Part shown: positions 36,301-42,872 of the stretch, one piece after another
How the letters are laid out: each line of letters begins with the position of its first letter
Position numbering within the stretch: position 1 is the first letter of the stretch
Source of the DNA: JAAYKT01 sp964408955
GTDB taxonomy: Bacteria; Bacillota; Clostridia; Lutisporales; Lutisporaceae
DNA length: 57,771 nucleotides
Direction of reading: 5' to 3'
Assembly (NCBI GenBank): GCA_964408955.1
Contig: CAYPBK010000009.1
Coordinates: forward strand, 1-57,771
The notes under the pieces: model-generated
Databases searched by the model: none
Told to the model about the DNA's origin: nothing
What the model saw: only the letters and a program-made list of their open reading frames with translations
Made by a program: the position numbers and the translations under genes

Positions 36301-36816
36301 ATATCCATAGTGATATATCTTGCATATGTTTTCATCCAAGACTTCTCCTTGCTGGGACTTTCCATTTAGTTTTATTTGCTCATGTATTGCCCCTACATAT
36401 TTTGGATTTTTATTTTTATATAACCGTATCATGGTAGAACCCAAAGTTATATTATTTTTATCAAATACATTGTATATAGGTATTTTATATGCTAAGTGTT
36501 TGCAGTTGGCAAGAAATTCCTCAAGCTTTTCTCTATCACAAAACACCCTTTCATCAGCATCTAGGATTATTATCCAGTCCCCTGTCGAATACTCCAAGGA
36601 TTTATTTCTAGCTTTACTAAAGTCATTTTCCCATTGGTAATCTATCACTTTCACTTTTTTATTATTTTTATAGTTTTCAATCATCAATTCTTTTGTTTTA
36701 TCAGTAGAACCTGTATCCACAATTACAACTTCATCTACTATAGGTAATGCCCTATCTAAGCAACTTATTATGTTTTCCTCTTCATTTTTCACTATCATAC
36801 ATAGACTTATCTTCAC
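33397..36816 (-). CDS. Giant glycosyltransferase: GT2, TPR repeats and GT-B domain
   Basis: A 1139-residue fusion. Residues 1-about 220 are GT2 (LCMIVKNEEENI, VDTGSTDKT, ILDADER). Residues about 200-560 hold TPR repeats. Residues about 575-980 are a GT-B fold (SCGWGDVYQRMHHIARSLA, RIVYIGAIYEWFD, DPIKHYEYLACGLPVITT). The last 160 residues are helical. The two catalytic centres could add two sugars in succession to a protein-bound acceptor held by the TPR part. It is the first gene of the island after a sigma-28-type promoter, next to flagellin. Confidence 0.85.
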   Translation of the reverse strand: MKISLCMIVKNEEENIISCLDRALPIVDEVVIVDTGSTDKTKELMIENYKNNKKVKVIDYQWENDFSKARNKSLEYSTGDWIIILDADERVFCDREKLEEFLANCKHLAYKIPIYNVFDKNNITLGSTMIRLYKNKNPKYVGAIHEQIKLNGKSQQGEVLDENICKIYHYGYNTNVFRDKDKSKRNMDIIKSEIEKNPKDPFNWYNKGVMEMIAGNFNSALDDFIKAHELTGKTRMSYHNDLMVRMIQSMVSLKSYNMAIDFIVAISADPYINDMPDIYFYLGICYKELKKYDKAIKSFEKAIEKGEYKDGISKYGMGSFLSLIEWAKVLLLRKDKLAGIEKYKEAAFNVNNVSMVGLDDLKKLLSEENMEDELLKLENDIGNINYRNVIQSNAPEIEEMKKGFKNNIKSLVEQSMLIEAKAAIAEYEDLVIDDVDIYSIKGVIAMIEGNIDEAEQVLKKGLDIQPYNIDMLYNLAYLYGKSNKKEKAIRCFEKAIQNAKAGDDIEEIYEILKQLGITKSKESIIESKEADEYLEVASRLENEGNYSEAALNYGLTYRYTKDSVIKEKLLKQYEFQDVLKEIFDVASKENKKRFIMLSSCGWGDVYQRMHHIARSLARFQHEVIYITPAAAMNLSNYNVDKADLMRNSMVNMKLVENVKIYTPIKVTYNQKEIAENYSELVQYFIDEPNAANEEKVVVTYMPYQVSTIKKLKGGFFHIYECVDDHSDLDYAFWGSKNDVAWEQELMDRADGITTTATSLFLQRRSIEKRKNVYLSRNAVNETDFNYFDNEELPEDLKNIPEPRIVYIGAIYEWFDIDLFYEVVKSNPDKSFVIIGFGKDEIFNKELSNLYLLGHKKHGDLKKYLKFMDIGIIPFKSNLDIIVNCDPIKHYEYLACGLPVITTFMPESGFEKIYTFLANTKESFNEAIDKCLKLKIERKKISNFLAINSWNARAALLCRIANKEIKQGEIDKKLRYIGNVLDKSRSKYNSPIFETLYSLYANIDDNKDFESIMKNAYKKGKTKYIEKQYLTALYLNDKMDTFTDFVMASPYIRKELKKELLYCKNNNKAKCFGIIANICIGDLGSALSIIDNDKKELYLYEFYIKHLLGEKIEIKETCLKDADTESSLYKFLNNNIGIKR

Positions 36817-36872
36817 TCATATCCCGCCTTACATTTAAAAATCATTTTACATTAATTGATGCCTTATTATAT

Positions 36873-36899
36873 ATATCGACAAATGACTTTTAAAATTAA
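36873..36899 (-). promoter_or_regulatory. Candidate sigma-28 promoter of the glycan island
   Basis: On the minus strand GTCGATAT (36873-36880) is preceded, 15 bp upstream, by TTAA (36896-36899). It lies about 57 bp before the giant glycosyltransferase gene and is close to the consensus TAAA-N15-GCCGATAT. The same -10 (GTCGATAT) occurs upstream of the second flagellin unit. Confidence 0.6.
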
Positions 36900-36955
36900 T
36901 CCCCAAACTAAAACTAGGCTTTGCTTTTTTTACAATTAGTCCTACAGTAGCATAT

Positions 36956-36990
36956 AAAAATATCCGGAAGAACTCTTCCGGATATTTTTA
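36956..36990 (-). terminator. Terminator of flagellin gene 1
   Basis: AAATATCCGGAAG pairs with CTTCCGGATATTT around a short loop and is flanked by T-rich sequence on the minus strand. It lies just past the flagellin stop codon and separates it from the glycan island. Confidence 0.9.
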
Positions 36991-37002
36991 TATTTGTGAT
37001 AA

Positions 37003-37827
37003 TTACCTTAATAATTGTAATACTGATTGAGGTGCCATATTGGCTTGGGCGAGCATTGCCGTTGCTGCCTGCTGCAGTATATTCTGCTTGGTAAATTCCA
37101 TCATCTCTTTCGCCATGTCTACATCTCTGATTCGTGATTCTGCTGCTTGGATATTCTCTGCAGCATTATCAAGATTCTTGATTGTATGCTCTAACCTATT
37201 CTGATTTGCTCCAAGCTTAGATCTTTCTTCTGATACTTTCTTAATTGCAGCATCAACAGTTTCTATAGTTTTAGTTGCATCAGCATAAGTCGCAACACAG
37301 TTTGCTACACTACTTACAGTCAATGCATCAGACCCCATCGTTGCAATACTAAGTGTCATTACTACACCGCAGTCAGCACCTATTTGGAAATTAAGCGCAG
37401 TTGTAGCCAAATCACCGTTTAGTAATTTCTTTTCATTAAATGTAGTTGAATCTGCTATTCTATTTATTTCTTTTGTCAACTCACCTAATTCGTTTTTCAT
37501 AGCAGTTCTGTCTACTGACATATTTGTGTCATTGGCTGCTTGTACTGCCAATTCTCTCATTCTTTGAAGTATTGCATGAGTTTCATTTAGTGCGCCTTCT
37601 GCAGTCTGGATAAGGGAGATACCATCCTGAGCATTCTTTGATGCCATATTAAGTCCACGTACTTGCGCTCTCATTTTTTCAGAAATGGATAGACCTGCTG
37701 CATCGTCTCCTGCTCTGTTGATTCTAAAGCCTGAGGATAGTTTTTCGATGGATTTTCCACCTGCTGCAGTATTTACTCCTAATTGTCTATGGGTGTTGAT
37801 TGCCATTAGATTGTTGTTAATTCTCAT
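37003..37827 (-). CDS. fliC: Flagellin 1 (short form)
   Basis: The 274-residue flagellin keeps the conserved ends, with N-terminal D0/D1 (MRINNNLMAINTHRQL, ALIKLSSGFRINRAGDDAAGL-like) and C-terminal D1/D0 (SRIRDVDMAKEMMEFTKQNIL, SVLQLLR). It has almost no variable domain. Two cysteines lie in the middle (GADCGVV, ANCVAT), unusual for an exported flagellin. The start at 37827 follows AAGGAGG. A sigma-28 promoter and a CsrA-type hairpin lie upstream, and csrA and fliW follow upstream in the genome. Confidence 0.93.
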   Translation of the reverse strand: MRINNNLMAINTHRQLGVNTAAGGKSIEKLSSGFRINRAGDDAAGLSISEKMRAQVRGLNMASKNAQDGISLIQTAEGALNETHAILQRMRELAVQAANDTNMSVDRTAMKNELGELTKEINRIADSTTFNEKKLLNGDLATTALNFQIGADCGVVMTLSIATMGSDALTVSSVANCVATYADATKTIETVDAAIKKVSEERSKLGANQNRLEHTIKNLDNAAENIQAAESRIRDVDMAKEMMEFTKQNILQQAATAMLAQANMAPQSVLQLLR

Positions 37828-37853
37828 TTTTTCTTCCTCCTTGAATTTTATTT

Positions 37854-37873
37854 TTCCGGAGTCCTTTCCGGAA
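37854..37873 (-). promoter_or_regulatory. Hairpin with GGA loop in flagellin leader (candidate CsrA site)
   Basis: On the minus strand TTCCGGA and TCCGGAA form a perfect 7-bp stem around the loop AAGGAC. A GGA in a hairpin loop is the recognised form of a CsrA site. The ribosome binding site AAGGAGGAAG (37833-37842) a few bases downstream holds further GGA motifs. This matches the two-site organisation known for hag control in Bacillus subtilis. CsrA and its antagonist FliW are encoded next door. Confidence 0.6.
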
Positions 37874-37948
37874 TTTATTTGCAAAGACTCTATTTTCTAA
37901 TCCATGGGCCCTACTTCAAAGAAAATGTCATCTGTGCTTTCAAATTAT

Positions 37949-37976
37949 ATATCGGTTTATGGTTTATTGAACTTTA
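37949..37976 (-). promoter_or_regulatory. Sigma-28 promoter of flagellin 1
   Basis: On the minus strand TAAA (37973-37976) is followed after 16 bp by ACCGATAT (37949-37956). It predicts a 5' leader of about 115 nt before the flagellin start, long enough for the hairpin at 37854-37873. Confidence 0.75.
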
Positions 37977-38018
37977 GCGTTTTTTGTAAAAATTTTATTT
38001 TAAACGATTAGGAAAATT

Positions 38019-38050
38019 GGCAAATAGGAACATGGGTACATGGGGGAATG
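38019..38050. repeat. Short 8-bp array, inverted orientation
   Basis: GGCAAATA, GGAACATG, GGTACATG and GGGGAATG form a short run that resembles the complement of the octamer units at 863-942 and 42785-42872. It lies directly before the csrA stop codon. Confidence 0.55.
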
Positions 38051-38051
38051 T

Positions 38052-38273
38052 TTATATCTTTGTTTTTCTCAGTGAAGTGAGGTCTACTTTTACATTTGCG
38101 GACTCTACATTTTCCTCACGGATTTGCTCCAGCAGTTCTTTTCTGAATATTTTCATATGCTTGGGAGCGTTTATCCCTATCTTCACTTTATCTTCGCTTA
38201 TATCTGTTATAACTATTTCAATATCGTCGCCTATCATGATGGCGTCATCTTTTTTTCTTGCTAAAACCAACAT
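38052..38273 (-). CDS. csrA: CsrA, carbon storage regulator / flagellin translation repressor
   Basis: The 73-residue protein has the CsrA signature MLVLARKKDDAIMIGDDIEI and continues VKIGINAPKHMKIFRKEL. CsrA binds GGA motifs in mRNA leaders. In Bacillus subtilis it represses flagellin and is sequestered by FliW. Its start overlaps the fliW stop by one base (TAATG), so translation is coupled. A candidate binding hairpin lies in the adjacent flagellin leader. Confidence 0.96.
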   Translation of the reverse strand: MLVLARKKDDAIMIGDDIEIVITDISEDKVKIGINAPKHMKIFRKELLEQIREENVESANVKVDLTSLRKTKI

Positions 38274-38701
38274 TACTCTTCCCCCTTATATACAGGGTGC
38301 TTTAGGGCAAATTTCTCATCATCTAATAATTCCTGAATACCCTTGTTATTTTTAACATTTACTATTAAAGGCGCTCTAAGATTAGCAGTCATTTTTTTAT
38401 AGTCCTCAGGAATGTTCAGTATTGAATATACCAAAACATCCTCGGCATTTTCCAATTCCAGCTTCAAAACGGTTTGCTTATTTAGTTCAAAGCTATAGTC
38501 CCCTACTATATAAGCCGGGGGTAGTGTGATGAAACAGAGATCTTCTGTTTTTAGTGATTGAAAGAAAGTGAATTCTGTTTCTTCGTCTCTTATCATTATG
38601 TACTGTTTCTCGTCTAAAAATCCGGGTATTCCTTCGGTGAAGTTTATTATTTGTTCTTTGTTAATTTCTATTTCGCCATAGTATTTGGTTTTTATTTGCA
38701 T
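38273..38701 (-). CDS. fliW: FliW, flagellar assembly factor
   Basis: The 142-residue protein matches FliW (MQIKTKYYGEIEI, INFTEGIPGFLDEKQYIMI, LRAPLIVN). FliW binds both flagellin and CsrA and so links flagellin level to its translation. The start at 38701 is set by GGAGG; the 35-residue extension is not supported and crosses a repeat. The gene overlaps csrA by one base. Confidence 0.93.
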   Translation of the reverse strand: MQIKTKYYGEIEINKEQIINFTEGIPGFLDEKQYIMIRDEETEFTFFQSLKTEDLCFITLPPAYIVGDYSFELNKQTVLKLELENAEDVLVYSILNIPEDYKKMTANLRAPLIVNVKNNKGIQELLDDEKFALKHPVYKGEE

Positions 38702-38752
38702 GTATGACGCCTCCATAATAATATTTTTGGGTACATGGACCTTCCGCCCCTG

Positions 38753-38787
38753 GTCTCTTGTCTCTTGCCTCTTGCCTCTAGCGCATA
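38753..38787. repeat. Short 7-bp array
   Basis: GTCTCTT, GTCTCTT, GCCTCTT, GCCTCTA and GCGCATA are five consecutive heptamers of the family at 1-98. They lie in the spacer between flgL and fliW. Confidence 0.7.
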
Positions 38788-38805
38788 GGTATGTCCTTGG
38801 AGTCA

Positions 38806-38842
38806 AGATTCTTCAGTCGCTTTGCTCTTTCAGAATGACAGG
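38806..38842. repeat. Dispersed repeat of the AGATTCTTC...AGAATGACA type
   Basis: AGATTCTTCAGTCGCTTTG continues to CAGAATGACAGG. The pattern AGATTCTTC-n-CAGAATGACA is a dispersed intergenic repeat in many bacteria. Its ends form an imperfect inverted repeat. Its function is unknown. Confidence 0.6.
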
Positions 38843-38852
38843 ATAACTTATT

Positions 38853-38880
38853 GCGGGTCGACAGAGTCGTCAACCCCTAC
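38853..38880. repeat. REP-like element R2
   Basis: GCGGGTCGACAGAGTCGTCAACCCCTAC matches 51158-51185 except at the two bases before CCCC (26 of 28 identical). It has partial dyad symmetry (GGGTCGACAGAGTCGTC). Confidence 0.7.
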
Positions 38881-38918
38881 GATTCTGCAACGTTACAGGC
38901 AGCCTATTTGCCTATTTT

Positions 38919-41240
38919 CTATCTCATGAAATCCACTAGTGATAGTGGGATTATCTTTGAGCCTACGGACAGAGCTGCTTTGTATACGTTTTCATCCATT
39001 TGCAGCTTCATTATTATTTCTGCCATATCGATGTCTTCATTTTTAGATAATAGCTCTCTTATATTTATGCTGTCGTCCTCTATACGGTTTTTTGTGAGCT
39101 CCAGCCTGTTGCTCTTTACTCCCATTTCTGCTCTTATGGCATTTAGGTTATTTATATTGATATCCAGTCTGGTCAGAGCCTTGCTTATCCCTTCCGTATC
39201 ATTATTATTCAGGTCCTCTATAAGCTTTTCTATCACTCCTATCAGCTGGGTTGCGGAGCCGGATTCTACTCTTTTATCAATCGCAGAGCTGTATTTACCT
39301 GTGTTAAAGCCGAGGGAATCCATTAAAGCGCTGCTTGAAGAGGTATCCGAATCCAGCAAGGTGGAGTTCATTACCCCGGTTAGATTTATCGGCAAATCAG
39401 AATAAAAGGTAATATTTGTACCATTATTATCTACTGTTATTCTACCTCTTGTATACATATCCCCGTCAATAGCTTTTTGCAATGCTTTGGTAAAATCATT
39501 TAAGGAGGTATAGGAGCCATGCTCCACCTTTATTGTTAAGACTGAACCAGAGCCCAGCTTAATACCAAAACTATCATTGCCATAGCCTATTAATAAAGGA
39601 TCCGCTGCCGTAGGCGGCGGTGCTATGCCTGCGAAATCACCGGAAGCACCATAGGTCAGCTTGAATTCCATATCTCCGCTTATTTGTATCTTGCCGTCAT
39701 TTCCCGTTACTGATACATAGCCTTTCAGGGCCGTATCGTTTATTGCTTTTTGTATATCATTTATTAAATCATTAAAGGTATTTCCCGGAGTACCGTCATA
39801 TACCTTGCTGCCAGCATTCATCAAATCGATAATGTAGCCTTTTCCTCCGTATACCATATAGATTTCATCATTTAATCCGTCTGTTATGGTTATGGGGTTT
39901 TCCGAAAGCTTTATTTCGCCGCCTTGAATACTATGTGCCAGCTTCACGGATTTCAAGCCGCTGGTGGATTCTTCAAATCCTATTTTATCAAAGTTTGTAC
40001 CGTTAAGTCTAAATTTTTTATCTGCGGATATGGCAAGATTCCCATCCTTCTCATAGAGCTTGAGATGCCCTTTTAATTCCGCCAATTCCCCTTCTTCAGC
40101 GAGCTTTTTATTAAAATCATAAATAAATTCCTTGCTTTCTCCGGCACTATAATCTCTATCCATCATTACTTTATATTCATAATCACCATATTGTAGAGTA
40201 AATATATCTCCCGCCGTTATTCCGTTAAAGCTTCCTGCAGCCTTTAGCATATATTCCTCTGCCCCGCCGGATATTGGATTATCTATGGCATCTATATCTG
40301 TAACCACTACCTTTGTCAAAGATGCTTCCCTATCAAATTCAATACTCATAACATCCTTAACATCCATTGGATTAGTTGATGAAGGCATTAGTTGAAACTC
40401 CCTCGGTCCTTTAAATACTACGGCACCATCTTCAAAGGATGCTTTAACTAAATGCCGCAATTCCGTATCAGAGGGGTCTGAGGATGTAGCTGCTGCTATT
40501 GCAGTGTTTAGATCCTCTACAAATCTCTTGCCTTCCAGAGAATTATATTCTATCGCCGGCATGGTGACCTCATATTCTATGCCATTGTAATTTATTATAA
40601 ATCCATTATTTGTCGTCAAATCCGCACCGGTAAAGCTGCCGCTGCCTTTTAAAACATATTCCTCATAGGTGGTCGTAGCCATGTTTCCAAAAATCCTTTG
40701 ACCTATATAGTTAATGCTCATTTTGTCGCTTATACCTACATTGACAAAAATATTCTCGGATATGCTGAGGATGCCTCCGTCTAAATCATAGGTACCATCC
40801 AAATTTAACAAGGCTTTGTCAGTCTTATAGCCGGAGAATAAATAGCTTCCCGCGTAGGCAGTATTACCCAGACCGATGATTTGCTTTTTTAATTCATTTA
40901 TCTCTTCCCCGATTTTCTTTCTGTCATCTCCGGAATAAGTCTCATTAGAGGCTTGTACCGTCAGCTCCCGTACTCTCTGCATTACTTCCATCATGTTTTT
41001 TACTACCTGCTCGCTGCTTTGCAGCCATGAATCGCTGTCATCCACATTTCTGCTATATTGCTGCATATTTAATACTTCCGTAGACAATCGAAGGCTTTTC
41101 GTTACGCCGATGGGGTCATCCGATGGTCGCAGGAATTTCTTTTGAGATGAAAGCATTTGCTGTGCCTTATCCATTTTCGTATAGTTTTTATAAAGATTGC
41201 GCAAAAGGTTGTTTACCATCATATTATTGGTAACACGCAT
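38919..41240 (-). CDS. flgL: FlgL, hook-filament junction protein 3 (oversized)
   Basis: The 773-residue protein begins with the FlgL pattern (MRVTNNMMVNNLLRNLYKNY, SSQKKFLRPSDDPIG, ELTVQASNETYSGDDR). It ends with a flagellin-like C-terminal helix pair (LLSKNEDIDMAEIIMKLQMDENVYKAALSV). Usual FlgL is about 300 residues. The extra 450 contain about four degenerate repeats of roughly 90-110 residues, each with a Gly-rich opening, an aromatic strand (IEYEV, YEYKVMM, YMVYGGKGY), a helix near AI/ALQKAI and a V..DG.I.I strand. The start follows GGAGG. It is downstream of the two flgK genes. Confidence 0.9.
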   Translation of the reverse strand: MRVTNNMMVNNLLRNLYKNYTKMDKAQQMLSSQKKFLRPSDDPIGVTKSLRLSTEVLNMQQYSRNVDDSDSWLQSSEQVVKNMMEVMQRVRELTVQASNETYSGDDRKKIGEEINELKKQIIGLGNTAYAGSYLFSGYKTDKALLNLDGTYDLDGGILSISENIFVNVGISDKMSINYIGQRIFGNMATTTYEEYVLKGSGSFTGADLTTNNGFIINYNGIEYEVTMPAIEYNSLEGKRFVEDLNTAIAAATSSDPSDTELRHLVKASFEDGAVVFKGPREFQLMPSSTNPMDVKDVMSIEFDREASLTKVVVTDIDAIDNPISGGAEEYMLKAAGSFNGITAGDIFTLQYGDYEYKVMMDRDYSAGESKEFIYDFNKKLAEEGELAELKGHLKLYEKDGNLAISADKKFRLNGTNFDKIGFEESTSGLKSVKLAHSIQGGEIKLSENPITITDGLNDEIYMVYGGKGYIIDLMNAGSKVYDGTPGNTFNDLINDIQKAINDTALKGYVSVTGNDGKIQISGDMEFKLTYGASGDFAGIAPPPTAADPLLIGYGNDSFGIKLGSGSVLTIKVEHGSYTSLNDFTKALQKAIDGDMYTRGRITVDNNGTNITFYSDLPINLTGVMNSTLLDSDTSSSSALMDSLGFNTGKYSSAIDKRVESGSATQLIGVIEKLIEDLNNNDTEGISKALTRLDININNLNAIRAEMGVKSNRLELTKNRIEDDSINIRELLSKNEDIDMAEIIMKLQMDENVYKAALSVGSKIIPLSLVDFMR

Positions 41241-41269
41241 ATTGATTACCTCCGATTTTAGTTTATGGT

Positions 41270-42745
41270 CTAGCGTCCTGCCATACCCAGTCTGTTTATT
41301 GTTGTGTCAAGTATTTTATCCAATGTATTTATCGCCATTGCTGCGGCGCTGTATGTCTGATTGAATTTTACCAGATTGCCCATTTCCTCATCTAAAAGAA
41401 CTCCGGATTCGCTCATTCTTGTAATATCCGTTTGGGCAACGAGGATTTCATTGTTTGTATACATTCTTATGGACTGTTGTGAGTCAACTGCCAGCGTAGA
41501 AAGCATAGCCTTTATAAAATCATCACAGGTGCCCTTTGTTGTTTGGAATAAGGTAGTATCAGTTTTTAGATCTATTATTTTCATTAAATTTTCGTTATTA
41601 CTTTCGCCTTCCGTATGGGAGGATGCGGCAAAGCGATTAGGGTCTATTTTTAAATAATCATTGATAGCGAAGTTTAAACTATTTATATTTTCTTCTCCGC
41701 CAATAGGAATCATGAAAAAATTCTCTCCGGATTCTCCGTAAAAATCGACGCCTTTTTTATGTTGCTCGTTTATTGCTATGGCAAAATCCTTGGCAAATTC
41801 ATTAAGCTTCCCAAGATAATATCTCAGTCCCCTGTAGTTAAGCCCTTGGCCGTCTCCATCCCTTACTTCAAGAAGACCTTTTAATTCTCCTCCACGGATT
41901 AAAACCTTTTGACTTTCCATGCCTTTCCATACTATTTGACTCATTTTACCGGCGCCCAAATCCGTAATGCCCGGTACATCAACATCAACATAGTCCAACT
42001 CTTGAAGGTCTGTGTGCTCTATGAAGGTTATTCCCCCGAGCTTTATGCTTAATATTTCGTTATCGTAGGAGTCCTTACTTGTTTTTACCTCTATATCGAT
42101 AATTCTGGATAGCTTGTCCATCAGGACTGTCCTTTGGTCTCTAAGGTCATTAGCCTTGGTGTCTCCCAGCTCCATGTTATAAATCTGTCTGTTCAATATC
42201 GATATCTGAGTTCCGAGGGAGTTTATTTCCTCTACTTTGCTTTTTACCGCTGAATTAGCATCTCTTATGGCATTTACTATTTCATGACCGTTTCTGTTTA
42301 TAGATACGGCTAGTATATTTGCTCTCTCCACTACGGCAACTCTTTTGGTACTATCCCCCGTTGATTTTGACAGTTCGTCCAAAGCTATGAAATATTCATC
42401 CAATACCTGTCTTATCCCCGTATCTGAAGGCTCGTTAAATATTGATTCAATAGCTTCCAGCTGCTCCTGCTTGATGCTCCATTCTCCCGCGGTTTTATTC
42501 TGACTCCAAAATTTCATGTCTAAATATTCGTTTCTGATTCTGAGAATGTTATAGGTGTCAACACCTGTGCCTACGATACCTTTTGGGTCTCCCCAAATAG
42601 GCATGGAGGCTTTTTGCATCAACACTTGGCGGGAGTAGCCCTCCGTATTGGTATTGGCAATATTATGGCTCACTACATCCAAAGCCCTGCGGCTGGCGAA
42701 TAAGCCGGTATTTACTATGTTTAAACTTCCAAATGTGGTTCTCAA
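41270..42745 (-). CDS. flgK: FlgK paralogue 1, hook-associated protein 1
   Basis: The 491-residue protein has the FlgK N-terminal pattern (FGSLNIVNTGLFASRRALDVVSHNIANTNTEGYSRQ) and the C-terminal DUF1078/FlgK segment (NLVKFNQTYSAAAMAINTLDKILDTTI). It joins hook and filament. The start is TTG at 42745, with AAGGTGG seven bases upstream; no ATG fits. It lies downstream of the second flgK, across an octamer array. Confidence 0.9.
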   Translation of the reverse strand: MRTTFGSLNIVNTGLFASRRALDVVSHNIANTNTEGYSRQVLMQKASMPIWGDPKGIVGTGVDTYNILRIRNEYLDMKFWSQNKTAGEWSIKQEQLEAIESIFNEPSDTGIRQVLDEYFIALDELSKSTGDSTKRVAVVERANILAVSINRNGHEIVNAIRDANSAVKSKVEEINSLGTQISILNRQIYNMELGDTKANDLRDQRTVLMDKLSRIIDIEVKTSKDSYDNEILSIKLGGITFIEHTDLQELDYVDVDVPGITDLGAGKMSQIVWKGMESQKVLIRGGELKGLLEVRDGDGQGLNYRGLRYYLGKLNEFAKDFAIAINEQHKKGVDFYGESGENFFMIPIGGEENINSLNFAINDYLKIDPNRFAASSHTEGESNNENLMKIIDLKTDTTLFQTTKGTCDDFIKAMLSTLAVDSQQSIRMYTNNEILVAQTDITRMSESGVLLDEEMGNLVKFNQTYSAAAMAINTLDKILDTTINRLGMAGR

Positions 42746-42784
42746 TGTAATTCCACCTTTCCAACATTCAACATCAATATTATC

Positions 42785-42872
42785 ATGTCCCTATCTTCCC
42801 ATCTTCCCATGTCCCCATTTGCCCATTTGCCCATGTTCCCATGTGCCTATCTTCCTATCTTCCTACTATCCC
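42785..42872. repeat. 8-bp tandem array between the flgK genes
   Basis: Eleven 8-bp units (ATGTCCCT, ATCTTCCC, ATTTGCCC, ATGTTCCC and variants) run from 42785 to 42872. The array overlaps the last codons of flgK paralogue 2 (stop at 42855). The GIVGR-stop codons themselves fall in the unit period, so the array may have grown from the gene end. Confidence 0.85.

Noticed and set aside
38851..39405. Long plus-strand frame opposite flgL
   Set aside because: It is the antisense shadow of a well-supported flgL gene and has no signal of its own.
42785..42872. Frameshift or broken end of flgK2
   Set aside because: The conserved FlgK end is intact and the stop codon lies in the expected place, although inside the array.
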